From the NCBI GenBank assembly GCA_049975385.1, contig JBNGDO010000001.1:12558-76557 (forward strand): a stretch of 64,000 nucleotides of DNA. The letters run 5' to 3'. A program made the position numbers and the translations under genes. The stretch comes from DSWT01 sp049975385. GTDB taxonomy: Bacteria; Chloroflexota; Anaerolineae; B4-G1; SLSP01. Shown in pieces: positions 20,635 to 28,167 of this stretch (positions are counted from its first letter, which is position 1; each line of letters opens with the position of its first letter). The notes under the pieces are model-generated. The model was not told the DNA's origin and made no database searches. It was given only the letters and a program-made list of their open reading frames with translations.

Positions 20635-23298
20635 ATGTTACCCTGGTTTAACACACAGGAACAAAATATCGATGACTTGATCCGGCGTATTCCGGAAGTG
20701 TTGCCGATTCTTCCATTGCGGAACACTGTAGCTTTTCCTTATATTGTGATGCCGCTCGCGGTAGGGATACCGCGCTCAGTACGATTGATCGAAGATGTGG
20801 ATCGTGGTGATCGCGTGGTTGGCCTGGTGGCGATGAAGGACCCATCTGTGGAAGTGCCTTCGACCACGCAGGTGTACCAGGTGGGGACGGCGGCAATCAT
20901 CCACCGCGTCATGCGTTCCGACGATGGCACGCTGACGGTCTTCATCCAGGGCCTCGAACGGTTCCGTGTGGTTGAGTGGACCACGGAAGAGCCATATCTC
21001 CAAGCGCGCATTCGCTTGACGCCCGACATTGTCGAAGGTTCGGTGATCGAAGAGGCGCTGCGTCGCAGCCTTTTGGATGTTGCCACGCGTCTGGCCGAAC
21101 TGATTCCACAGTTCCCCGATGAGGCCGTGCGCTTTATCCAGCAATTGGAAGACCCGCGCTTGCTCGTCTATTTGTTGGCATCGAACATGCGCATCGATAT
21201 GTCAGAGGCGCAGCGCCTCCTTGAGGTGGATCGCCTGACGCACAAGATGGAGCACTTGGTCAAGGTTTTGACGCACGAGTTGGAAGTGCGCGAAATCGGC
21301 CAGCAAATCCAGGAGAAGGCCAAAGAGGAGATCGAGAAGACGCAGAGGGAGTATTATCTCCGCCAGCAGATGGACGCGATCCGCAAGGAATTAGGCGAAG
21401 GCGACGACGGACGCCGCGAGGTGGAGGAGTACCGGCAAAAGATCGAAGAATCCGGGATGACAGACGAGGCGAAAGAGGAGGCCGAGCGCGAGTTAGCGCG
21501 CCTCGAAAAGATGCCGCCGCAGGCCGCCGAGTATTGGGTCATCAAGACGTACCTCGATTGGCTGGTCGCCTTGCCGTGGAAGGCGCTGACCGAAGATCAC
21601 CTGGACATTTCCGACGCGCGCGCGGTGCTTGACGAAGATCACTACGACCTTGAGGACGTCAAGGAGCGCATCTTGGAATTCCTGGCCGTGCGCAAGCTGC
21701 GCCAAGAACGCGGTTTGGATGATGACGACTCTGACTTGCAAGGGCGCAAAGTCGAAGGCTCCGGCGCGATCCTGTCCTTGGTGGGGCCGCCCGGTGTGGG
21801 CAAGACTTCGCTGGGGCAATCCATTGCGCGGGCATTAGGACGTAAGTTCACGCGTATGAGCCTGGGTGGGATGCGGGACGAGGCTGAAATCCGCGGGCAC
21901 CGTCGCACGTACATTGGCGCGATGCCCGGGCGCATCATGCAGGCGATCAAACGCGCGGGCGTCAAAAACCCGGTCTTTATGCTCGATGAGGTTGACAAAA
22001 TCGGCTCGGACTGGCGTGGGGACCCGTCTTCGGCGTTGCTCGAAGTGCTCGACCCACAGCAAAACCATGCCTTCCGCGATCACTATCTCGACGTGGACTT
22101 TGACCTGAGCCAGGTGCTCTTTATCTGCACCGGGAACACGGTCGCGACGATTCCGGCCCCGCTTTTGGATCGGATGGAGACGATTGAGATCGACGGTTAC
22201 ACGGAATACGACAAGCTGCACATCGCGGAGCAATACCTTGTGCCGCGCCAGCTTAGGGTGAACGGCTTGCTGCCGGATGAGATCATCTTTGGTGAACCGG
22301 CGCTTCGCGCCATCATCCGTGACTTCACACGGGAGGCTGGCGTGCGCCAGTTGGAGCGCGAGATCGGCAAGGTCTGCCGCAAGGTGGCGACGCAAGTGGC
22401 CGAGATGGAAGAGGAACAGTCGGCAGAGGTGGGGGAAGAGGAGGTTGAAGTGGTCGCTGATACAGCCCCTGGGGCGGTCACCGAAGCCGTCGAGGCTGTT
22501 GTTGCAGATGCAAGTGTCCAGACTGAAATGGAAGTCTCTGAAACTGAGGCCTCGGATGCGACAGAAACTACTGACGCTTCCGAACCGGTAGAGCCGATTG
22601 AGATCACGCCGGAGAAAGTGCGCGAATACCTGGGCAAGCCGCGTTATCGCTTCGAGGCTGCGCTGCGGACCGAGCGCCCCGGTGTGGCGACGGGTCTGGC
22701 GTGGACGCCGACCGGTGGCGAGGTGCTCTTCGTTGAGGCGGCGACGATGCCTGGTCAGGACGGCAATCTGATCCTCACGGGGCATCTGGGCGATGTGATG
22801 CGCGAATCGGCGCGTATCGCCTTGAGTTATGTCGAATCACACGTCAAGGACCTGGGATTGGACGATGAGTCTTGCAAAGGCAAAATTCACTTGCACGTCC
22901 CAGCCGGGGCCGTGCCCAAAGATGGCCCTTCGGCGGGCATCACGATGGTCACGGCACTGGTCTCCTTGCTCACCAGTCGCCCAGTTTCTTCCGATCTCGG
23001 TATGACGGGCGAGGTGACGTTGCAAGGCCAGGTGCTTCCCATCGGCGGCTTGAAGCTGAAGGTGCTGGCTGCGCATCGTGCAGGGCTGAAGCGTGTCCTT
23101 GTGCCCAAGTTGAACGATGTGGACCTGGATGAACTGCCGGACAAAATCCGGGATGAGATGGAGTTTGTCCTGGTGGAGGATGTGAACGAGGTGTTGGAAC
23201 ACGCGCTGACGCCCAAAGAGCCGGAGTCAGAATCAGAGGCCACACCTGAGACCGAAGCCGCTGAACCTGAGACTCCGCCAGAGTCGGGTGCAGCGTAG
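20635..23298 (+). CDS. lon: ATP-dependent Lon protease with acidic interdomain insertion
   Basis: From the ATG at 20635 (GGAGG 7 bases before) the protein has 887 residues. It degrades misfolded and regulatory proteins in the cytoplasm. The N-domain begins PEVLPILPLRNTVAFPYIVMP and a coiled-coil follows. The AAA+ module has Walker A GPPGVGKTS. The protease domain has the dyad Ser766 in PKDGPSAG and Lys809 in GGLKLKV, spaced as in E. coli Lon. Unusual is an insertion of about 65 residues rich in Glu, Val and Thr (592-657) between the AAA+ lid and the protease domain. The C-terminal tail (about 30 residues, Pro/Glu rich) is also extra. Confidence 0.95.
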   Translation: MLPWFNTQEQNIDDLIRRIPEVLPILPLRNTVAFPYIVMPLAVGIPRSVRLIEDVDRGDRVVGLVAMKDPSVEVPSTTQVYQVGTAAIIHRVMRSDDGTLTVFIQGLERFRVVEWTTEEPYLQARIRLTPDIVEGSVIEEALRRSLLDVATRLAELIPQFPDEAVRFIQQLEDPRLLVYLLASNMRIDMSEAQRLLEVDRLTHKMEHLVKVLTHELEVREIGQQIQEKAKEEIEKTQREYYLRQQMDAIRKELGEGDDGRREVEEYRQKIEESGMTDEAKEEAERELARLEKMPPQAAEYWVIKTYLDWLVALPWKALTEDHLDISDARAVLDEDHYDLEDVKERILEFLAVRKLRQERGLDDDDSDLQGRKVEGSGAILSLVGPPGVGKTSLGQSIARALGRKFTRMSLGGMRDEAEIRGHRRTYIGAMPGRIMQAIKRAGVKNPVFMLDEVDKIGSDWRGDPSSALLEVLDPQQNHAFRDHYLDVDFDLSQVLFICTGNTVATIPAPLLDRMETIEIDGYTEYDKLHIAEQYLVPRQLRVNGLLPDEIIFGEPALRAIIRDFTREAGVRQLEREIGKVCRKVATQVAEMEEEQSAEVGEEEVEVVADTAPGAVTEAVEAVVADASVQTEMEVSETEASDATETTDASEPVEPIEITPEKVREYLGKPRYRFEAALRTERPGVATGLAWTPTGGEVLFVEAATMPGQDGNLILTGHLGDVMRESARIALSYVESHVKDLGLDDESCKGKIHLHVPAGAVPKDGPSAGITMVTALVSLLTSRPVSSDLGMTGEVTLQGQVLPIGGLKLKVLAAHRAGLKRVLVPKLNDVDLDELPDKIRDEMEFVLVEDVNEVLEHALTPKEPESESEATPETEAAEPETPPESGAA

Positions 23299-23329
23299 AC
23301 AGACCTTCCAATGCTAAAATAGCAAAATG

Positions 23330-23362
23330 ACGCCGCTACTTCGCGCGAAGTAGCGGCGTTTT
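23330..23362 (+). terminator. lon terminator
   Basis: A perfect 30-bp palindrome (23330-23344 with 23345-23359) is followed by TTTTGTTGT. It closes the lon transcript before the methyltransferase promoter. Confidence 0.8.
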
Positions 23363-23412
23363 GTTGTCACGCAGAGTGCAATATGCCACTTTTGCTTTCG
23401 TCTGTCTGACGC

Positions 23413-23418
23413 TATAAT
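23413..23418 (+). promoter_or_regulatory. -10 element overlapping an upstream ATG; predicts leaderless start at 23426
   Basis: TATAAT (23413-23418) overlaps the ATG at 23417. The transcript would therefore begin near 23425, at the in-frame ATG at 23426. A -35-like TTTGCT lies about 17 bases upstream. Confidence 0.45.
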
Positions 23419-23425
23419 GCCTGCT

Positions 23426-24226
23426 ATGACACTCGATACTCCTGTTGCCGCGTTTGCCGATCGACTCATCGTCGGAGATGCTCTCGATGTACTACCGCGG
23501 ATTCCATCGGCAAGCGTGCATCTCGTGTGTACCGATCCCCCATACAATCTCGGCAAGGACTACGGCGCGATGGTGGACATAAAAGCGTGGGATGCGTACG
23601 AACAGTTTACGCGTACGTGGCTGGCGGAGTGTCACCGCATTCTGCGCGACGACGGAAGCCTTTATGTTTTTATGGGTGTGCGCTTTATCGCCCGGCTGTA
23701 TCTTATCCTGGAGGAGATGGGGTTCCTTTTCAACGGCTGGATCACCTGGCACTACACGCAGGGGACTGGGCGGACGATAGGCTTTTCGCCTCGGCACGAG
23801 GACATCTTGTACTTCACGAAGAGCGCCGACTACACGTTCAACCTCGACGCGGTACGGATTCCGCAGAAGTACTACCGCGAGCGGAACAACATGCGTGGCG
23901 CGAATCCCGGCGATGTGTGGGCGTTCTCGCACGTGCATTACAGTAACCCAGAACGCGAAGATCACCCCACGCAGAAACCGGAGGCGTTGATCGAGCGTAT
24001 TGTACGCGCCAGCTCGAATGAAAACGACATCGTGCTCGATCCGTTTGTGGGCAGCGGGACGACCGCGCGTGTGGCGCAAGCGCTCAACCGGCGCTATATC
24101 GGCATCGACGTTACGCCGGAGTACATCGCGATGGCAAAGCGTCGCCTGGCGCGTCCTTTCGCGGGCTTCGACTCCGTTGATCCCCGCGCGCATCGAAAGT
24201 CGCAGGATATGCCGAATGGCTCGTAG
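23426..24226 (+). CDS. Orphan site-specific DNA methyltransferase (beta class)
   Basis: The 266-residue enzyme has catalytic motif IV DPPYNLGKDYG near the N-terminus and the SAM-binding DPFVGSGTTARVA near the C-terminus. This is the motif order of beta-class amino-methyltransferases, which methylate adenine N6 or cytosine N4. EDHPTQKPEALIERIV precedes motif I, as in the family. The target-recognition segment (about residues 100-180) is short. No endonuclease gene is adjacent, so it is probably an orphan with an epigenetic or protective role. The recognition site cannot be read from sequence. Confidence 0.88.
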   Translation: MTLDTPVAAFADRLIVGDALDVLPRIPSASVHLVCTDPPYNLGKDYGAMVDIKAWDAYEQFTRTWLAECHRILRDDGSLYVFMGVRFIARLYLILEEMGFLFNGWITWHYTQGTGRTIGFSPRHEDILYFTKSADYTFNLDAVRIPQKYYRERNNMRGANPGDVWAFSHVHYSNPEREDHPTQKPEALIERIVRASSNENDIVLDPFVGSGTTARVAQALNRRYIGIDVTPEYIAMAKRRLARPFAGFDSVDPRAHRKSQDMPNGS

Positions 24227-24233
24227 ACATTTA

Positions 24234-24292
24234 ACCACGAATCTACACAAATTCTTGCTTTTGATTCGTGAAAATTTGTGTAGATTCGTGGT
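24234..24292. terminator. 20-bp perfect inverted repeat (ACCACGAATC element)
   Basis: A 20-bp arm at 24234-24253 pairs perfectly with 24273-24292 across a 19-base loop that itself contains GATTCGTG, a fragment of the right arm. CTATCTTTTTT follows, so it can terminate the methyltransferase transcript. The sequence type (ACCACGAATCTACACAAATT) is a dispersed element familiar from many environmental genomes. Confidence 0.75.
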
Positions 24293-24312
24293 CTATCTTT
24301 TTTGAGGTGTAA

Positions 24313-25281
24313 ATGGACGAAATTATTGTATTGACGGAAGGGTCAGACCTGGAAATCGATTATCTGGCCGACTTTCAGCAGCACAAGAAAGTGCGGCAGA
24401 ATCTTTTTTACACGCTGGAGGGCGCAGAAACCTTCTACACCTATCGTGGCGAGGAGTTACAGGAGATCCGCTCCGACGACGAATACGCTTTCTTCGCCAG
24501 ACAACCGTTTTGGACGGCGGCTCGCCACCTCGCTTTTGCGAGTCTGGGATGCGGCAATGCCGGTCCAGAGAAGCCGCTACTGCACGCAGCGTACGCCGAG
24601 GGACGAGCTGTGACCTACTTCGGCGTCGATTCCTCACGGGCGATGTTGGATTTGGCGCAGCAGAATCTTGCCGATGAGCTTTTCCCCAGGAAATTCGTCC
24701 TGGCGGATTTTGTGCGGCCCGATTTTGTGCAACAGTGGCGCCCGCATCTGGCTGGATTCGATGCGCAGCTTTATGTGTTACTTGGTGGCACGTTCGGCAA
24801 CTTCGAGCAGGATGTCATCGCCGAGGTAGTGGCACGCATCGTCCCCGGTGGCCAGTATCTGTACCTGGACGTCGTCCCGCAATACGAGACGGAGGCCCAG
24901 AACGCGCAACTGCGCAACCGGTTGATCCATCTTTCCCAGAACCTCAGCCGGTTTTTTGAGAATCTGCTGGAAAAGCTTGGTCTCGACCAGACGTGCGGCG
25001 AGTTGGTCACTGAAGAGGTCGATGAAGCGGCGACCGGCGCTTTGCGCTACGTCGTGCAGTTCCATATCCACGAGGCGCTTGATTTCCCTTGTTTTGGTGG
25101 TGTTGTTCACCTCATGCCCGGCGAGTCCATCGAACTGATGAACGTCCGCGCGTACAAGCCCACCGCCTTGCAGCGGTTTTTAGCGCAGTGGGGCTTTCGC
25201 TATATCGACACCTACACCCCGGACGTAGGCCACCTGGCGCATTTGTGGCAGCGGTTCTTGTTCCAGAAGCTGGAAGCTTGA
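24313..25281 (+). CDS. EgtD-like SAM-dependent methyltransferase (Methyltransf_33)
   Basis: The 322-residue protein resembles the histidine-specific methyltransferase family (EgtD and fungal homologues). The SAM-binding segment FASLGCGNAGPEKPLL matches the family's GSGxGxKT block. YVLLGGTFGNFEQD matches the LGSTIGNF motif, and ALRYVVQFHIHEALDF followed by GESIELMNVRAY fits the family C-terminal part. EgtD trimethylates histidine for ergothioneine. No egtB-like gene is beside it, so the amino-acid substrate is uncertain. GAGGTGT precedes the ATG. Confidence 0.7.
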   Translation: MDEIIVLTEGSDLEIDYLADFQQHKKVRQNLFYTLEGAETFYTYRGEELQEIRSDDEYAFFARQPFWTAARHLAFASLGCGNAGPEKPLLHAAYAEGRAVTYFGVDSSRAMLDLAQQNLADELFPRKFVLADFVRPDFVQQWRPHLAGFDAQLYVLLGGTFGNFEQDVIAEVVARIVPGGQYLYLDVVPQYETEAQNAQLRNRLIHLSQNLSRFFENLLEKLGLDQTCGELVTEEVDEAATGALRYVVQFHIHEALDFPCFGGVVHLMPGESIELMNVRAYKPTALQRFLAQWGFRYIDTYTPDVGHLAHLWQRFLFQKLEA

Positions 25282-25282
25282 T

Positions 25283-25335
25283 ACTGGATGCTGGTTCTTA
25301 ATTCGCTCATTCGCTCATTCTCTATGCGCTGACTC
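25283..25335. repeat. Short repeat array (AATTCGCTC units)
   Basis: GGATGCTGG and AATTCGCTC, ATTCGCTC, ATTCTC units fill the gap between the methyltransferase stop and the sulfotransferase start. The sulfotransferase start lacks a clear Shine-Dalgarno. Confidence 0.55.
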
Positions 25336-25341
25336 ACGCCT

Positions 25342-26493
25342 ATGACATTCAATTTCCGCTTCTTCGTGAAAGTGTTTGTGACGGTGCTGTTCCGGTCAAA
25401 GGCGCCCACTGCCTGGATCTGGCTGCGGCGCGTGGTGGTGTTGCTGGCTGCCTACGCACTGTTTATCGTTGTGGAGATCGGCAACTGGACCGGATTTTTC
25501 CTCGATAACCTTCTTTTTCCCGATCACCGGACGCAGCCTATCGACGAACCCGTCTTCATCATCGGCAACCCGCGCAGCGGCACGACCTTTCTGCAACGTC
25601 TGTTGGCGCGGGATACCGCCAACTTCTCGTGCCTCAAGATGTGGGAGATTTTCTTCGCGCCGTCGATCACGCAGCGGAAAATCGTCTGGACATTGGGCGC
25701 GGTGGATCGCTGGGTGGGTGCCCCGATTAAGCATATCGTCGATCGGATAGAAGCGCGCATCCGTGCGTCTACGAAGTTGCACCGGGTAGGCCTGCGCGCA
25801 CCGGAAGAGGATGAATATCTGCTACTTCACACGGCGTCCACAATCGTCGTTGGCTTGCTGTTTGCTGTGCCGGAATTGGCCGCGCCCTACGTTTTCTTCG
25901 ACCGTGATATTCCGCCGGAGGAGCAAACTCGCGTGATGGCGTTCTACGCGGCATGCATCCGGCGTCATCTCTATGCGCACAAAGCGCAGGTTCACTTTCT
26001 GTCCAAGAATCCGTATTTCACACCAAAGGTAGAAGCGTTACGCGCATCCTTCCCCGATGCGCATTTCATCGTGCTGGCGCGCAACCCATTGAACGCGATC
26101 CCGTCGTATGCGAGTTTGTCGCAGTACGTGTCGCATATCCTGTACACCAGGAATATACTCTCGGACCACAACTATGTTATCACGGCGACGCAACATTGGT
26201 ATCGCTATCCGGCAGCGTGTTTGTCCGGCGTATCGGACAGCTTTATCGAGGTGAAATTCGAGGATATGGTGCACGACCCACGGGCAACGGTGAAAGCGAT
26301 CTACCAGCACCTTGGTTTTGAGATCAGCCCGGCATTCGATACGATTTTGCAACAGGAAACCGAACGAGCACGGACTTACAAGAGCGAACACGAATATTCC
26401 CTCGAAAAGATGGGCTTCACCCGCGAGGAAATCTTGACCACATACAGCGACATCTTCGAGAAATGGGGGTATGAAAAGAATCATGAATCATGA
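25342..26493 (+). CDS. Sulfotransferase family protein, N-terminal membrane anchor
   Basis: The 383-residue protein has a hydrophobic N-terminal helix (VVVLLAAYALFIVVEI, about residues 32-47), then a PAPS-dependent sulfotransferase fold. The 5'-phosphosulfate loop is FIIGNPRSGTTFLQRLL and the 3'-phosphate site is FIVLARNPLNAIPSYASL. The end reads FTREEILTTYSDIFEKWGY, close to many bacterial sulfotransferases of the Stf0/PF13469 type. It should transfer sulfate to a lipid or glycan at the membrane. The last codons (KNHES) are translated repeat units, so the stop lies in an array. Confidence 0.85.
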   Translation: MTFNFRFFVKVFVTVLFRSKAPTAWIWLRRVVVLLAAYALFIVVEIGNWTGFFLDNLLFPDHRTQPIDEPVFIIGNPRSGTTFLQRLLARDTANFSCLKMWEIFFAPSITQRKIVWTLGAVDRWVGAPIKHIVDRIEARIRASTKLHRVGLRAPEEDEYLLLHTASTIVVGLLFAVPELAAPYVFFDRDIPPEEQTRVMAFYAACIRRHLYAHKAQVHFLSKNPYFTPKVEALRASFPDAHFIVLARNPLNAIPSYASLSQYVSHILYTRNILSDHNYVITATQHWYRYPAACLSGVSDSFIEVKFEDMVHDPRATVKAIYQHLGFEISPAFDTILQQETERARTYKSEHEYSLEKMGFTREEILTTYSDIFEKWGYEKNHES

Positions 26494-26516
26494 TTCACAC
26501 ATCACGTTTCACGAAT
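26475..26516 (+). repeat. ATCATGA/TTCACGA repeat array
   Basis: ATCATGA, ATCATGA, TTCACAC, ATCACGT, TTCACGA, ATCAGG run from the end of the sulfotransferase gene to the AGGAGG Shine-Dalgarno of the GH4 gene. The array supplies the sulfotransferase stop codon. Confidence 0.8.
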
Positions 26517-26529
26517 CAGGAGGATCTCT

Positions 26530-27930
26530 ATGATCAAAGTAGCAGTTATTGGAGCAGGAAGTCTCACTTTTACACGGCGGTTGATGATGGACATTCTGGC
26601 CGTTCCGGAACTGCGCGATACCGAGTTCCGCTTCATGGATATCAACCCGACGTATCTGGAGATGGTCACGAACGTTTGTCGGAAAATGATGACGGATGCA
26701 GACATCCGCGCCGATAGCGGCGTCCCCACCACAATTGTACCCACGCTCGACCAGCGCGAAGCGATTGCGAGCGCGGATTACGTCTTTTGTCTGGCGCGGG
26801 TGGGCGGCCTGGAAGCGTTCCGTCACGACATCGAAATCCCGCTGAAGTACGGCGTGGATCAGTGCGTAGGCGACACGTTGGGGCCGGGCGGCATCTTCTA
26901 CGCGCTGCGCAGCATCCCCGTGCTGCTCGACATCGCCAAAGACATGCGCGAGGTCGCGCCGGGCGCGCTGCTGCTCAACTATTCCAATCCCATGGCGATG
27001 AACACCTGGGCCGTGCGTCGCGCGGGCGGTGTGCCGATTGTTGGATTGTGTCACGGCGTCCACGGCGGACATTACCAGATTGCGCAAGTGCTGGACCTGC
27101 CGCAAGACGAAGTGGACTTCATCTGCGCGGGGATCAATCACCAGACGTGGTACATCCAGGTGACGCACAAGGGCAAGGATATGACGCCCTATCTGCTCGA
27201 AGCCTTCGAGAAGCATCCCCGGTATTCGCAGACCGAGAAAGTGCGCATCGACGTGCTGCGGCGCTTCGGCTACTACTCGACGGAGTCTAACGGCCATTTG
27301 AGCGAGTATGTGCCGTGGTATCGCAAGCGGCCTGACGAGATCAAGGACTGGATCTCGCTGGACAGTTGGATCAACGGCGAAACCGGCGGCTATCTGCGGG
27401 AGACGACCGAGAAACGCGAAGAATACGAAGAGCTGTACCCCAAGTACATGAGCGGCGAAGTGGACATGATCCCCCTCGGTGACCGCAGCAGCGAACACGG
27501 ATCGTACATCATCGAGTCGCTGGAGACCGGGCGGCTGTATCGCGGGCACTTCAATGTGGCGAATACGGGCCTCATCACCAATCTGCCCGACGGCTGCACC
27601 GTCGAGTTGCCCTGCTACGTGGACGGCAACGGCATCAGCCCGGCGTGGGTGGGCGATTTGCCGATGGCGTGCGCGGCGACGTGCCGCGTCAGCGTCAATG
27701 TGCAGGAGATGGCGGTCGAGGCGGCGTTGACGGGCAACCGCGAACTGGTCAAGCTTGCCGTGCTCCACGACCCGCTGACCGGCGCCGTCTGCAACCCGCC
27801 GGAAGTCTGGGCGATGTGCGACGAAATGTTCGACGCCCTGGCCCCGTGGCTGCCGCAGTTCAACGGTGAAGGACGCACGTGGCCCGACATCCCACAGCCC
27901 AACGGCGGCATCTTGCGATTCCCAAAATAA
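26530..27930 (+). CDS. Glycoside hydrolase family 4 (NAD- and metal-dependent)
   Basis: GH4 enzymes cleave glycosides by NAD-assisted oxidation and elimination. The N-terminal dinucleotide fold starts KVAVIGAGSLTFTRRL. Asn154 in NYSNPM, Cys174-His175 in GLCHGV and His204 in GINHQTW supply the substrate and metal sites. In this family the residues after CH vary with substrate. CHG-type enzymes have been associated with uronate substrates, so an alpha-glucuronidase or alpha-galacturonidase is plausible, which would fit the mannonate dehydratase gene at 47.4 kb. The length (466) is normal. AGGAGG sits 6 bases before the ATG. An inverted repeat array follows the stop. Confidence 0.9.
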   Translation: MIKVAVIGAGSLTFTRRLMMDILAVPELRDTEFRFMDINPTYLEMVTNVCRKMMTDADIRADSGVPTTIVPTLDQREAIASADYVFCLARVGGLEAFRHDIEIPLKYGVDQCVGDTLGPGGIFYALRSIPVLLDIAKDMREVAPGALLLNYSNPMAMNTWAVRRAGGVPIVGLCHGVHGGHYQIAQVLDLPQDEVDFICAGINHQTWYIQVTHKGKDMTPYLLEAFEKHPRYSQTEKVRIDVLRRFGYYSTESNGHLSEYVPWYRKRPDEIKDWISLDSWINGETGGYLRETTEKREEYEELYPKYMSGEVDMIPLGDRSSEHGSYIIESLETGRLYRGHFNVANTGLITNLPDGCTVELPCYVDGNGISPAWVGDLPMACAATCRVSVNVQEMAVEAALTGNRELVKLAVLHDPLTGAVCNPPEVWAMCDEMFDALAPWLPQFNGEGRTWPDIPQPNGGILRFPK

Positions 27931-27931
27931 A

Positions 27932-28003
27932 GTAGACGGTAGACAGTAGACGGTAGACGGGGGGGAGTATCCCTGTCTACCGTCTACTGTTTTCTGTCTA
28001 CCG
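27932..28003. repeat. Inverted GTAGACG repeat array
   Basis: AGTAGAC, GGTAGAC, AGTAGAC, GGTAGAC run forward from 27932. After a G-rich spacer the complementary CTGTCTACCGTCTACTG and CTGTCTACCGG follow. The halves can fold into one hairpin directly after the GH4 stop codon. Confidence 0.85.
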
Positions 28004-28077
28004 GTATGCCGTTTAACTTTCAAAGACGGGTATAACTTCAGTGCAATCTCTTTGCCCTCCTTGCTATACTGTGAAAG

Positions 28078-28152
28078 CAGGTGGGATCAGGGATTAGGGA
28101 GCGGGTTGCAGTTGCTTTCCCAATCCCCAGTCCCTAATTCCCAGTTACCCTT
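28078..28152. repeat. Inverted GGGATNA / CCCAGTN repeat array
   Basis: GGGATCA, GGGATTA, GGGAGCG run forward. CCCAATC, CCCAGTC, CCTAATT, CCCAGTT, ACCC run in the complementary sense, ending at the AAGAGGAG Shine-Dalgarno of the next gene. Confidence 0.85.
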
Positions 28153-28167
28153 TCAAGAGGAGCACGT

